Source: DASQZK01 sp963732905 (GTDB lineage: Bacteria > Bacteroidota > Bacteroidia > Bacteroidales > GCA-2748055). From it: DNA of 64,000 nt. Location of the stretch: NCBI GenBank assembly GCA_963732905.1, contig CAVTBM010000012.1, positions 434,001 through 498,000 of the forward strand. Direction: 5' to 3'. Positions 28,501-36,716 of the stretch are shown piece by piece. The position numbers and the translations under genes were made by a program. The first letter of the stretch is position 1, and every line of letters starts with the position of its first letter. Under the pieces are notes generated by a model. The model saw only the letters and a program-made list of their open reading frames with translations. It searched no databases and had not been told where the DNA came from.

Positions 28501-29779
28501 TCTGGTAAAAAGCGATTACCAGAGCTCAAAAACCAGCCGGAAGATTACCGCTTCAAAACTCGATGGCAGGGTTCTCTACTTCCCTTATGCGCGTGATACG
28601 GTTCATGCTCTTGCTGCGGCAGCACGGTCATGTGGCATCAATTCGGAGGTTCTGCCGATGGCCGGACCGGAAGACATTCAGATGGCCAGGAAACTGACCA
28701 ACGGACAGGAATGTTTCCCCTTAATATGTACAACGGGAAGCTTTCTCAAAAAGATCCTTGAGCCCGGTGCCGATCCAAAGAAAATGGCCTTCTTCATGCC
28801 AGATCATAACGGGCCCTGCCGTTTTGGTGAATATAACAAATTGCATCGTATCCTTTTCGACCGGCTCGGATTTACCGATGTCGAGATCATCACTCCCAGT
28901 AATGATAACTCGTATGCTGAGCTGGTTCCGGGGAAAACCGGGAAATTCAGGCTCAATGCATGGAAAGGTATTGTGGCCGTCGATATCCTGAAAAAATTGT
29001 TACAGGAAAGAAAGCCGTATGAACTGATCCCTGGTATGACACGCCAGGTATATGAATACTGGCTTGATATGGTCATCCGATCTGTTGAATCGGGTTCAGG
29101 AAGGTTAAGCTCGGTCATTGAGCAGGCCGGAACGGCATTCTCAGAGATCCCGGTGAGTAACGGGAAAAGAAAACCACTGATCGCTGTGCTGGGTGAGACG
29201 TTCATGCGTGATAATCCTTACTGCAGCGGATTTATCGTTGATAAGCTGGAGGCTCTCGGGGCCGAGACCATCATGGGACCTTTCAGTGAATGGCCGATTT
29301 ATTCTACGTACCGTTACCAGCGCGACAGCCGGTGGAAAAGAGACCCTGCAGGAATGGTCAAGGCGGCAGTGCAGATGGCAGGACAACGGTATACTGCAGG
29401 CGCCCTCTGGAAAAAAGTACTCCACATGGTCGATTCGGGAACCGAAGTCGGACTGGAAGAGATGATCTGCCAAAGTGCACCATATATTCACAAGGATTAT
29501 GACGGCGATCCCGTTATTGCTGTCGGGTCGGCCGCGAAGCTGGCGGAATCAGGCGTTGACGGTATCGTCTACATCCTGCCCTTCACCTGTATGCCCGGAA
29601 CCCTGGTGGCTTCCCTTAGTACCGATATCCGGAACGATCATCATGGTATTCCCTGGGAAAATGTGGCTTTCGACGGTCAGGAAGATGCCAGCCTGGATAT
29701 CCGGTTACAGGCATTTATGCACCAGACCACGGAGTATGCGTTGAATAGAATAAAAAGAACATCCGGTATACAATCCTGA
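25553..29779 (+). CDS. Giant 2-hydroxyacyl-CoA dehydratase activator (double ASKHA, DUF2229, C-terminal component-like domain)
   Basis: 1408 residues, about five times a simple HgdC activator. Two BcrAD/BadFG-type ATPase domains lie in tandem: residues 1-265 (EMGGEDSK, CAAGTGSFLDQQ with Cys132) and 322-590 (GIDVGSLSTN, EIGGQDSK, CAAGTGSFLEEQ with Cys445). The CAAGTGSF cysteine normally holds the [4Fe-4S] cluster bridging two activator subunits, so the two halves could form one intramolecular cluster. Next come a cysteine cluster (Cys603, Cys606, Cys610), a DUF2229 region (IGIPRSLMLFYQEFPFW, SETCLPVELAHGH) and a C-terminal dehydratase-component-like region. Such proteins use ATP to drive electrons to very low potential. 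No separate dehydratase subunits lie nearby, so the substrate is unknown. It is cytoplasmic and stands alone. Confidence 0.88.
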   Translation: MKINVSLDIGSISVNTILMDEGGTILENQYTWCKGRPFHVLHDILASVIKEYGIENIGVVAYTGSGGLQASKLTGGAFVNEIIAQSGSVAEYYPDVRTIIEMGGEDSKLIFMEKAKMNGHSRLSDFSLNSLCAAGTGSFLDQQATRIGVSIEDEFGELALRSEKPPRIAGRCSVFAKSDMIHLQQIATPLHDIVAGLCFAVARNFKSTLGRGKTFSAPFIFQGGVAANKGMVRAFTEVFGLADGELIIPQWHASMGAIGALLHTLKEHKNMESFHGTKELEAYLQNPRTEGLYHEKLTRSKALYSKETVRLPGSGQKTDVSLGIDVGSLSTNVVLIDKDNNVVARRYLPTASRPIEAIQRGLREIYEEVGERINVCSAGTTGSGRYLTGDFIGADTIRNEITAQATAAIAYDPTVDTIFEIGGQDSKYISIKHGVIVDFEMNKVCAAGTGSFLEEQAEKLGISITGEFGDMALSSGHPVQLGDRCTVFMESDLNAQQQKGMEKSDLVGGLAYSIVQNYLQKVVGDKKIGDRIFFQGGVTNNLSVVAAFEKVTGKPMIIPPHFDVTGAIGAAILARNALAKNEKTRFRGFHLSTASYKVDNFTCRECTNDCEIQRVRIEGEKKALYYGGRCEKYEKEERKGQGKDIPNYFEERLSFLLGDYSEEPAGDKVTIGIPRSLMLFYQEFPFWNTFFRELGFRVLLSGPSDQKLVKNSIEVMVSETCLPVELAHGHILELLRKDADYIFMPFIVNTKGKDDNPTNNPNCPWIQTYPFMVKAAFKDEQDRKKFLMPALHFRYGSHVIHEELSRFVSETFGISRSATVKAIRKARVVQAAFEERVKQRGREVMSGLPAGKRALVLLGRPYNTTDPLLNLRLVEKLISKNTIPIPLDYLPLDGEDVFQDYHSMYWPNGQRILAGAKIVAGNENLHALYIGNFRCGPDSFITHFVREEMNDKPWLHLEVDEHSADAGLITRIEAFLDSLDGYNLVKSDYQSSKTSRKITASKLDGRVLYFPYARDTVHALAAAARSCGINSEVLPMAGPEDIQMARKLTNGQECFPLICTTGSFLKKILEPGADPKKMAFFMPDHNGPCRFGEYNKLHRILFDRLGFTDVEIITPSNDNSYAELVPGKTGKFRLNAWKGIVAVDILKKLLQERKPYELIPGMTRQVYEYWLDMVIRSVESGSGRLSSVIEQAGTAFSEIPVSNGKRKPLIAVLGETFMRDNPYCSGFIVDKLEALGAETIMGPFSEWPIYSTYRYQRDSRWKRDPAGMVKAAVQMAGQRYTAGALWKKVLHMVDSGTEVGLEEMICQSAPYIHKDYDGDPVIAVGSAAKLAESGVDGIVYILPFTCMPGTLVASLSTDIRNDHHGIPWENVAFDGQEDASLDIRLQAFMHQTTEYALNRIKRTSGIQS

Positions 29780-29880
29780 CCAGCTCTCCTTGTCATCTGT
29801 GATGAATGAAGATGTGCCTTTCATTCCATTTGACCTGGTTATGCAAAGACAGGTTAAGAGAATGATTCGAAGGGAGAATG

Positions 29881-31458
29881 TTATAGTTTGGTTAGTGACA
29901 GCTTAATTACATCCGACCACTCATTCGGACATTCATACGTCTCCAGGACATTTTCTCCGGTTTTGTATGTCAGCCTGACAATATGCCCGCAGGCAGACGT
30001 TCCTCCCAGCTGATAAACTGAAGCAGGTATTGACTCATCATATGTGATCCTGGGAATGTTGATAATCTTCATCTCCATATCGAGATCAGGGTAATATATA
30101 CTCCTTTCGTGCAAATCGAGGATGATACTGTCGATACCTGTCGTTTCAGGATTAAAATAGGCGAAGAGTTCTCCGTTCCTTTCTATAACGATTTCACCGG
30201 TAGCTGAATAAACCTGGTCTTCAATGTCGGTTGACATAAATACATTATCAATCATGACCCCGGGTCCTGATTTGACATTGCCGCCAAAATTCACCGCGGT
30301 TGAAGGATCACTGCTGAAATATCCGTTAATCTGCCAGAGGAATGAAAAATAATTGTAAGTATTTTCGGGTTCCCATAGTGCCAAATCCCGATCACCATAA
30401 TACTTTATCGAAACTAATTTGCCCAGGCTTTTATCGAAGTAGGAGGTATTCAGGGGCGTAACAGAGAACCAGTCACCACAGGTCAGGGGTGCACCATACC
30501 GTTTATCTGTCAGATGGTCCAGTATATCTTTTTCCCACATATCCGAAGTGTCACTGATAACCGACCAGTCATAGCAGAAATAACCACCCGCTTTAGCAGC
30601 CAATATTTTGGTATGCCATGAACCGAGCCCGCTGAAACAAAATCCACCGTATATCAGTGTCGAGTCCTTTTCGAAATTATTATACTTCACAATGAATTCA
30701 GGGCTCAAAAAATAGTAGTTATTTGAGAAGCCGAAGATCAACGGGATATCTCCGGTGTTGATATACTTCCAATAGCGGGATGACGTGAAATCATTTACGG
30801 TTTCCCCTGTGAGTATATAGACTTCATCAATATGATCCTCATCGGGCCAGGCTGCACCATGCGTATAAATATCGACTACGCCGTAATTTTCGAGGAAGGT
30901 GAATTTTTCTACGCTGGCATTTCCGGCATAATACAATTCAGGTTCCCAAAGGTCAATCCTTTTATAGTAACCATCGACTGCCTCAACGAGACCATCCACA
31001 TCTAAACTGAACTGGTTATAAGGTGGACAGAGTATGGCTGTTCTCGGTTCTGCAGGTGTCCTGTTCATGATGCCGGCACTTTTTAAAGGAATCGTGGTCG
31101 TTTCAGTTTTCCTTAATCCCATAATGGCCGGGGAATTGCTCATTTCCCTTCTTGAGTTGAGAAAAATTCCACCCCTGATACCGCTCTTATACTGAATCAT
31201 AATGCCCTGAATGCTTCTGGAGGCCCACTCAACATCAGGACTCTGCTCAATGATCTTTTGAAGGGAATCCATGGCGGCCAGTGAATCGAGAGAACTGTTC
31301 CACTGTTCCCATTTATCAAAGGAAGTCTTCTGGAGATCAACCACAGCTTGTTGCATGCGCTCTTGATCCGGTGTAAGTGTAGTACCGGTATCTTTGTCCT
31401 TTTTACAGGATGTCAGGATTAGCACTAATACCAATCCTATGAAAACAAGTATTCGCAT
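29881..31458 (-). CDS. Lipoprotein with caspase-like (clan CD) peptidase features
   Basis: 525 residues, no family recognised with certainty. LILTSC gives a clear lipobox (Cys18), followed by KKDKD and a helical charged segment to about 80. From about 138 the pattern resembles clan CD cysteine peptidases (caspase, gingipain, clostripain): a hydrophobic strand (RTAILCPP), then VVDIYTHGA with His200 at a strand end, then STLIYGGFCFSG with Cys274 at the next strand end, then AAKAGGYFCYDW. The His-Gly and strand-Cys order and spacing fit the catalytic dyad. The C-terminal about 150 residues look beta-rich. Activity is inference. It would sit on the outer membrane or periplasmic face. An unusual palindrome and repeat pair lie upstream. 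Confidence 0.7.
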   Translation of the reverse strand: MRILVFIGLVLVLILTSCKKDKDTGTTLTPDQERMQQAVVDLQKTSFDKWEQWNSSLDSLAAMDSLQKIIEQSPDVEWASRSIQGIMIQYKSGIRGGIFLNSRREMSNSPAIMGLRKTETTTIPLKSAGIMNRTPAEPRTAILCPPYNQFSLDVDGLVEAVDGYYKRIDLWEPELYYAGNASVEKFTFLENYGVVDIYTHGAAWPDEDHIDEVYILTGETVNDFTSSRYWKYINTGDIPLIFGFSNNYYFLSPEFIVKYNNFEKDSTLIYGGFCFSGLGSWHTKILAAKAGGYFCYDWSVISDTSDMWEKDILDHLTDKRYGAPLTCGDWFSVTPLNTSYFDKSLGKLVSIKYYGDRDLALWEPENTYNYFSFLWQINGYFSSDPSTAVNFGGNVKSGPGVMIDNVFMSTDIEDQVYSATGEIVIERNGELFAYFNPETTGIDSIILDLHERSIYYPDLDMEMKIINIPRITYDESIPASVYQLGGTSACGHIVRLTYKTGENVLETYECPNEWSDVIKLSLTKL

Positions 31459-31495
31459 CTTAGGTTGGTTATGTTTTTGGTTTAGTGCAATTTAG

Positions 31496-31510
31496 AAATA
31501 TTCAATATTT
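31496..31510. promoter_or_regulatory. Perfect 15-base palindrome, candidate operator
   Basis: AAATATT-C-AATATTT is a perfect inverted repeat with a one-base centre, 37 bases upstream of the caspase-like lipoprotein ATG (31458, minus strand). Size and position fit binding of a dimeric repressor; AT-rich chance occurrence cannot be excluded. Confidence 0.4.
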
Positions 31511-31514
31511 GAAA

Positions 31515-31557
31515 ACATGTTTTAAAATGTTTTTTTTCTTAAAAGGCACATGTTTTA
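31515..31557. repeat. Two ACATGTTTTA direct repeats 33 bases apart
   Basis: ACATGTTTTA occurs at 31515-31524 and 31548-31557. The 33-base period is about three helical turns, so both copies face the same side of the DNA. Each contains the palindromic ACATGT core. They sit just upstream of the 15-base palindrome. Confidence 0.45.
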
Positions 31558-31934
31558 CAAAATATTGACAAATAATTCATTACATGGTCAGAAGATGACC
31601 TTCCACACGGAATCCCCGGGAACAGTTAATTATTGAGCCCTTTGATCGGTTTATATCCCGATCATCATGTAGTGCATCTGTGATTCTGATGTATGGTAAA
31701 TACGGACGGTGTATGCGGAAATCATTTTTTCAGCAGGACAACAGGATTGCTTTTCCACTGAAGCAAAGGCTGTAAAACCTGATATTTTCTTATTTATACC
31801 GGGGATCTGCATTAAACAGGACTGACATTTCCAGACAGATTTCCGGGAAATCTTTTTGAATTCCTGGTCACTTGCCCTCAGGGAAGATCAGTAAGGGATT
31901 GTTCACGCTGACTTCGCTTATTTCGTTTATTGGT

Positions 31935-32831
31935 TCAGTTCTTCATTGTCGGCCTGAAATACTGCAGCTGGCTGAACAGGCTCATCAGTACGTTGCTGTC
32001 GAGATAATGGCCACCCGGGTACTCAGCATAGATGTGTTTAAAGCCCAGGTTGACAAGCCGTTCATGGAAATCAAAGTTGGTCTTATACAGGAAATCGTCG
32101 AGTCCGATCTCCATGACAATGGCCACATCTTTCCGGTTGCGTATATGATTGATAAGGTTGAAACAGCCGTTAAGGTGATAATTTTCTCTGTTGGTCCAGT
32201 AGTTTCCCAGGATATCCACAAGCTCACCCGTATTGTCCCAGTCCAGGTCTTCGATTGAAGTTGCCAGGTTAAGCACGCCCGACCGTTCCAATGCTACGGA
32301 AAAATCGTCGGGATAACGGCACAAAAGGCTTACGGCGCCATATCCACCCATGCTGAAGCCGGCCAGGATACGACCGTCGCGGTTCTTCTGTGTACGGTAA
32401 TGCGCATCTATAAAAGCAGGCACTTCTTTTCCAACATACGTGGCAAACCGGTTCTCCGGTTTAACAGGTGAATCCATATAGTAGCTGTTGCCAACAATGG
32501 GAGTAACAATGATCACATGAAAAATATCGGTCATCTCCTTTATTTTCAATCCAGGGTTATAGAGGGTCCGCAACCCTTTCTCAGTTAACGGCTGATTATT
32601 GGTGCCGTGCAGAAAATAGATGACAGGATAGGAGTTCCCGCTTGTGGCGTAATCAGAAGGAAGGAACACCAATACCGGAAGGTCCCGGTTCATAGCTGTA
32701 CTGTGCACGGTTTCCAGTTTCCCGTAAGCAGGGTCGATTTTTACTTCGGTTTTAGTTTCCTGGGCACTGGCAGATGTGATCCCTGTAAATAGGAACAGGG
32801 TACTCGCGAATATTACTAATACTATTTTCAT
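31935..32831 (-). CDS. Secreted esterase, alpha/beta hydrolase (esterase D / feruloyl esterase-like)
   Basis: 298 residues with a signal peptide (cleavage near ASAQ). The PF00756-type core is visible: LPSDY, PVIYFLHGT (oxyanion region), the nucleophile elbow GFSMGGYG (Ser160), likely Asp245 or Asp246 in GLDDFLY and His275 in YPGGHYLDS. The family includes feruloyl and acetyl-xylan esterases, S-formylglutathione hydrolase and mycolyl esterases; the signal peptide and the adjacent GH95 fucosidase suggest removal of acyl groups from plant or algal glycans. The gap to the fucosidase gene is 84 bases, same strand, so co-transcription is possible. Confidence 0.85.
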   Translation of the reverse strand: MKIVLVIFASTLFLFTGITSASAQETKTEVKIDPAYGKLETVHSTAMNRDLPVLVFLPSDYATSGNSYPVIYFLHGTNNQPLTEKGLRTLYNPGLKIKEMTDIFHVIIVTPIVGNSYYMDSPVKPENRFATYVGKEVPAFIDAHYRTQKNRDGRILAGFSMGGYGAVSLLCRYPDDFSVALERSGVLNLATSIEDLDWDNTGELVDILGNYWTNRENYHLNGCFNLINHIRNRKDVAIVMEIGLDDFLYKTNFDFHERLVNLGFKHIYAEYPGGHYLDSNVLMSLFSQLQYFRPTMKN

Positions 32832-32915
32832 GATAGTAATGAACAGGTTGTTAAGTATACAAAAATAAGTGTTCTTTTCTGTCTATGAAAATCTGGTGGC
32901 ACATCAGATCTCCGG

Positions 32916-35363
32916 TTAAAGTTTTATGATTTCAATTTTGTCAGACTTAGCCGGGTCAACCGGTTTATTTTTAACCCATATTGCGGGCACCGGACTTTTT
33001 TCAGGACAGATGATGTCTGCATGGACGAGATCACCGTTTTTCCAGGTGATATTCACAGTATAATTTCCTCTCGCTTTAAGTCCTTTGACTTCACCCGTGG
33101 CGAATTCACCGGGAAGGGCAGGCAGCAGGCGTATATCACCATGTTGCGACTGGAGCAGCATTTCAGCGATACAGCCAGGCAGGGAGGCGGAGGCATCCAG
33201 CTGAAAATGACAGTAAATGCTGTCTCCTTCATTGTAATATTCCGGTCTTCCCCAGTCATATCCAATATGCTGAAATGTCAGCACATTTTCAAACCCTTCT
33301 TCCGTTAGCAGTCCTGTCATGATGGAATCAGCCCTGTTGCCGTCCAGGAGCCTGGTCCAGCACCACATACGGTGAGCCCTGGCCCAGTTACCGCCCGACA
33401 CCGATTCCTGTTCCGGGAAACGGCCGTCGCCACGGAAATTTAAAGCGGTTTCTGCAGCTTTAGCCAGCTCAGGTGTGGTCGAGGGTGAGATCATGGTTCC
33501 CGGGTAAACGGCAAAAAGGTGGGCTATATGCCTGTGATGGCATTCCGGGCTGTCGATATCTTCGTACCACTCCTGGAGCTGACCGTATTTCCCGATTTTT
33601 AAGGGAAGAAGCTGATCCCTGACCCTTAGCAGGGAATCTGCAAACGCCTGGTCTCCCATGATGGAAGCAGCTTGTGCCGTATTGGTAAAGAGCTCGTGAA
33701 TCATCTCAACATCCTGGTAGACACCCGGAATGTTATACCGGTAATCCTGACTGCGTTTATCATGAAAGGCAGGGTCCAGCCCGTGATTGGTCAATAATGC
33801 CCCGTGTTCGGCTGAAACAGCAGGAGCGCTGATGAGGTATCCATGGAAAGGTACCAGGTTTTCAAGCCAGAAGACCGAGGCATCCCTGAGCAGGGGATAG
33901 GCTTCTTTTCTCAGATAGGCTGTGTCCTGTGTAAAGGCAAACTGTTCCCAGACGTGTTGACAGTGCCATGCAGCGCCAACAGCGTACATCCCGTATCTGA
34001 TGCCTCCATATGGGGCCGCATGTCCCCAGATGTTTCCGGTCGTATGGCTGACCCATCCGCCGGTACCGTAACAAAGCCGTGCAATCTCATGTCCCGGTAT
34101 AGCCAGGTCTTTAATCCAGTCGATATATGCCTGCTGACATTCGGGGAGATTGACCGGACCACATGACCAGTATATTTCCTGTAGATTTATATTGCTCTGG
34201 TAATTGCCGGCCCACGGGGCAGACTTAAAGTTGTTCCAGACTCCCTGGAGGTTAGCCGGCAGTGTTCCCGGCCTGGAGGAACTGATGATCATATACCGGC
34301 CAAGATTGAAAGCCAGTACCTTATAACCCGGATCGCTCCCGCCGGCTTTAAGACGCTGGTACCGTTCATTTACCGGCAGACTTTCTGCTTCGGCGTTGCC
34401 TCTGATTTGTAACTTAACCCTGTCAAACAGGGATTTGTAATCACTGATGTGTTTCTTCTTCAGGGATTCGTAATCCTGTGAGGCCACATTTTTCATGATC
34501 CTCTGGGTTACGCTGACAGGATCCTCGCCGGTATAATCAGGATAAGCCATCCTGTAATTTGTGGCGGCGGTGAAATAAATCACCGCAGAGCCGGCATTGC
34601 GGACAGCCAGTTTTCCATCATGCACGCCGACAGAACCCCCTGTATTTTTCACAGTCAGGAGGACATCAAACGGCCGATGATTTCCATTGATAAGGCCTTT
34701 TACCTCAAGTGTGTTACCGTTAATGAACGTAACAGACGAATCCTGGATAATGTGAATGCCCAGGTCAAAACTGATACTTCCGGGCTTATCCGAGGAGAAC
34801 TTTAAGGCGGCCACCCGGTCGGGGTAAGAACAGAAATATTCCCTCCTGTACGTTACACCACCGGAAGTATAGCTGATTTTCCCAAGGGAATTGGCGAGGT
34901 CGAGCTCACGCATATAGTTTGTGGCTGAGTCATCCTGTCCCAAAAAATCGAGGTTCAGTTCTCCGATACTGGTAAAATAGCCGAATATATCTGACTTCCC
35001 GAAGAAATCGTGTTGAACGAGACTGTCGGCCAGGTGCGTCTTCCCATTTACTATCGCGTCGCGAATTATTGGAAGCACTTCCCGGGCTTTGGGATTTACC
35101 CCGTCCTTTTCCCAATTTCCTTCAGCAGGTTCGCCTGTCCACATGCTGGCTTCGGTAAAAGTGATGACTTCATGCTGAATGCCACCGAAAAAGGTAGCTC
35201 CCATATAACCGTTACCAATATGCAATGCCTGGCTGTTCCAGTATTTAGCGGGGTATGTATACCATAGCCTGGTGTTGTTGTCCGTGATATTTCTGCTGTG
35301 TTTTGTACATGTAGGGAACAGAAATATTGAAATCAGAAGAAGGTAAACATATTTTCGTTTCAT
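32916..35363 (-). CDS. GH95 family glycoside hydrolase, probable alpha-L-fucosidase
   Basis: 815 residues, the normal GH95 length. The N-terminal beta domain starts LWYTYPAKYWNSQALHIGNG and includes MWTGEP. The (alpha/alpha)6 catalytic domain carries the residues known from the Bifidobacterium 1,2-alpha-L-fucosidase: Asn391 and Asn393 (NINLQEIYW), the general acid Glu519 (VSAEHG) and Asp723 (FQLDAS). It should hydrolyse terminal fucosyl, or in some members galactosyl, residues of plant or mucin glycans by inversion. The N-terminus (hydrophobic segment ending FPTC, Cys19) suggests a lipoprotein, though the lipobox is weak. It starts only 11 bases after thrC on the same strand. Confidence 0.92.
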   Translation of the reverse strand: MKRKYVYLLLISIFLFPTCTKHSRNITDNNTRLWYTYPAKYWNSQALHIGNGYMGATFFGGIQHEVITFTEASMWTGEPAEGNWEKDGVNPKAREVLPIIRDAIVNGKTHLADSLVQHDFFGKSDIFGYFTSIGELNLDFLGQDDSATNYMRELDLANSLGKISYTSGGVTYRREYFCSYPDRVAALKFSSDKPGSISFDLGIHIIQDSSVTFINGNTLEVKGLINGNHRPFDVLLTVKNTGGSVGVHDGKLAVRNAGSAVIYFTAATNYRMAYPDYTGEDPVSVTQRIMKNVASQDYESLKKKHISDYKSLFDRVKLQIRGNAEAESLPVNERYQRLKAGGSDPGYKVLAFNLGRYMIISSSRPGTLPANLQGVWNNFKSAPWAGNYQSNINLQEIYWSCGPVNLPECQQAYIDWIKDLAIPGHEIARLCYGTGGWVSHTTGNIWGHAAPYGGIRYGMYAVGAAWHCQHVWEQFAFTQDTAYLRKEAYPLLRDASVFWLENLVPFHGYLISAPAVSAEHGALLTNHGLDPAFHDKRSQDYRYNIPGVYQDVEMIHELFTNTAQAASIMGDQAFADSLLRVRDQLLPLKIGKYGQLQEWYEDIDSPECHHRHIAHLFAVYPGTMISPSTTPELAKAAETALNFRGDGRFPEQESVSGGNWARAHRMWCWTRLLDGNRADSIMTGLLTEEGFENVLTFQHIGYDWGRPEYYNEGDSIYCHFQLDASASLPGCIAEMLLQSQHGDIRLLPALPGEFATGEVKGLKARGNYTVNITWKNGDLVHADIICPEKSPVPAIWVKNKPVDPAKSDKIEIIKL

Positions 35364-35374
35364 AATTCTGCGGG

Positions 35375-36679
35375 TTAATTCCGGATCAGATTCATGAGGT
35401 AATCTTTGAAATCCTCATATTTGTGTGACAACAATATAGTCTTCTTTTCCCGGTCTTCAAATTTTTTAAGTTTTTCAGGCATGGCGATTTTCTCACCGGT
35501 TGATTCTGATACTGTTTCCATGAATTTGGCAGGATGTGCCGTTTCGAGGAAGACGATATTGGCTTCGGGGTGGTCTGTCAGGTAATGCTCTGCAGCCAGG
35601 AAACCGGCGGCGCCGTGTGGATCGGGTAAATATCCGGTTTCTTTCCTTACTCTCCCTATGGTCTCTCTGATCTGGTCGTCGGTACAGGCAAAGCCGCTGA
35701 TGGCATCGGCAATGGCAGAATGGGAATGATCGAAAAGGTCAAGGATTCGTGCGAAATTGGAAGGATTCCCAACATCCATGGCGTTGGCAACCGTGGCAAC
35801 GGATGGCCGGGGTTTGAATGTTCCGGTCAGGAGGTATTCCGGGACAATGTCGTTGACGTTGGTTGCAGCTATGAAGTGTGAAACAGGAAGGCCCATCCTT
35901 GCTGCAATAAGTCCGGCGGTGAGGTTGCCAAAATTACCGCTGGGAACGCAGAAAACAAGGTTCGTTTTCCTGGTAAGCTGCCGCCAGGCATCGAAATAGT
36001 AAAATGTTTGCGGCAGAAGCCTTGCCAGGTTTATGGAATTGGCCGAAGTAAGGGTCAGTTTTTCAGGAAGTGTTTTATCGGAGAAAGCTGTCTTTACCAG
36101 TTTCTGGCAATCGTCGAAACTACCGTCAATTTCCAGGGCAGTAATGTTTTCCCCGAGGGTGGTGAATTGTTTTTCCTGTACACGGCTTACCAGTCCTTTC
36201 GGATAGAGGATGTGAACTCTGACGCCGTGCACACCGAGAAATCCGTTTGCCACAGCGCTGCCGGTGTCACCTGAAGTGGCGACAAGGACATGAATTTCAC
36301 GGTTGTAGCCTCGTGTGAAATATCCGAGCATCCGGGCCATGAACCGTGCTCCGATATCTTTAAAGGCCAGGGTAGGTCCGTGGAACAGTTCGAGGGTATT
36401 GATTTTTTCTGATACCTGTACCAGTGGTGTTGTAAAATTCACGGCACCGGAGGCTATCTCCACGAGGTCTGTTTCGTCAATATCTTCACCGAAGAGAAGC
36501 TTGCTCAGGAAAACAGCGATATCCTGAAGATCATGACCGTCGATCTGCTCCAGAAATTTCCCGGGTACATGGGGGAGGGCTTCAGGCATATACAATCCGC
36601 CGTCCCTGGCGAGTCCCTTGAAGACTGCTTCCTGCAGCCCGACTTTCAGATTTCGGTCGTATGTACTGTAATATTTCAT
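35375..36679 (-). CDS. thrC: Threonine synthase
   Basis: 434 residues. It converts O-phosphohomoserine to threonine with pyridoxal phosphate. The cofactor lysine is in GPTLAFKDIGARFMAR (Lys107); ATSGDTGSAVANGF holds the phosphate, and VPSGNFGNLTAG follows. The N-terminus (YYSTYDRNLKVGLQEAVFKGLARDGGLYMP) is typical of the longer bacterial class. It is the last gene of a tight thrA-HAD-thrB-thrC run, 37 bases after thrB. Confidence 0.95.
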   Translation of the reverse strand: MKYYSTYDRNLKVGLQEAVFKGLARDGGLYMPEALPHVPGKFLEQIDGHDLQDIAVFLSKLLFGEDIDETDLVEIASGAVNFTTPLVQVSEKINTLELFHGPTLAFKDIGARFMARMLGYFTRGYNREIHVLVATSGDTGSAVANGFLGVHGVRVHILYPKGLVSRVQEKQFTTLGENITALEIDGSFDDCQKLVKTAFSDKTLPEKLTLTSANSINLARLLPQTFYYFDAWRQLTRKTNLVFCVPSGNFGNLTAGLIAARMGLPVSHFIAATNVNDIVPEYLLTGTFKPRPSVATVANAMDVGNPSNFARILDLFDHSHSAIADAISGFACTDDQIRETIGRVRKETGYLPDPHGAAGFLAAEHYLTDHPEANIVFLETAHPAKFMETVSESTGEKIAMPEKLKKFEDREKKTILLSHKYEDFKDYLMNLIRN

Positions 36680-36716
36680 GCCGGATCTTTTTCTTTTCGG
36701 TCAGACTTATTTTTTA

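Larger units (their letters stand above)
31459..31934. other. Intergenic region upstream of the caspase-like lipoprotein gene
   Basis: 476 bases without a supported gene. The first 110 bases hold a perfect 15-base palindrome and two ACATGTTTTA direct repeats (listed separately), placed as operators for the minus-strand lipoprotein gene. The rest has mixed composition, with no terminator that I can recognise for the lipoprotein or the esterase. Confidence 0.5.
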
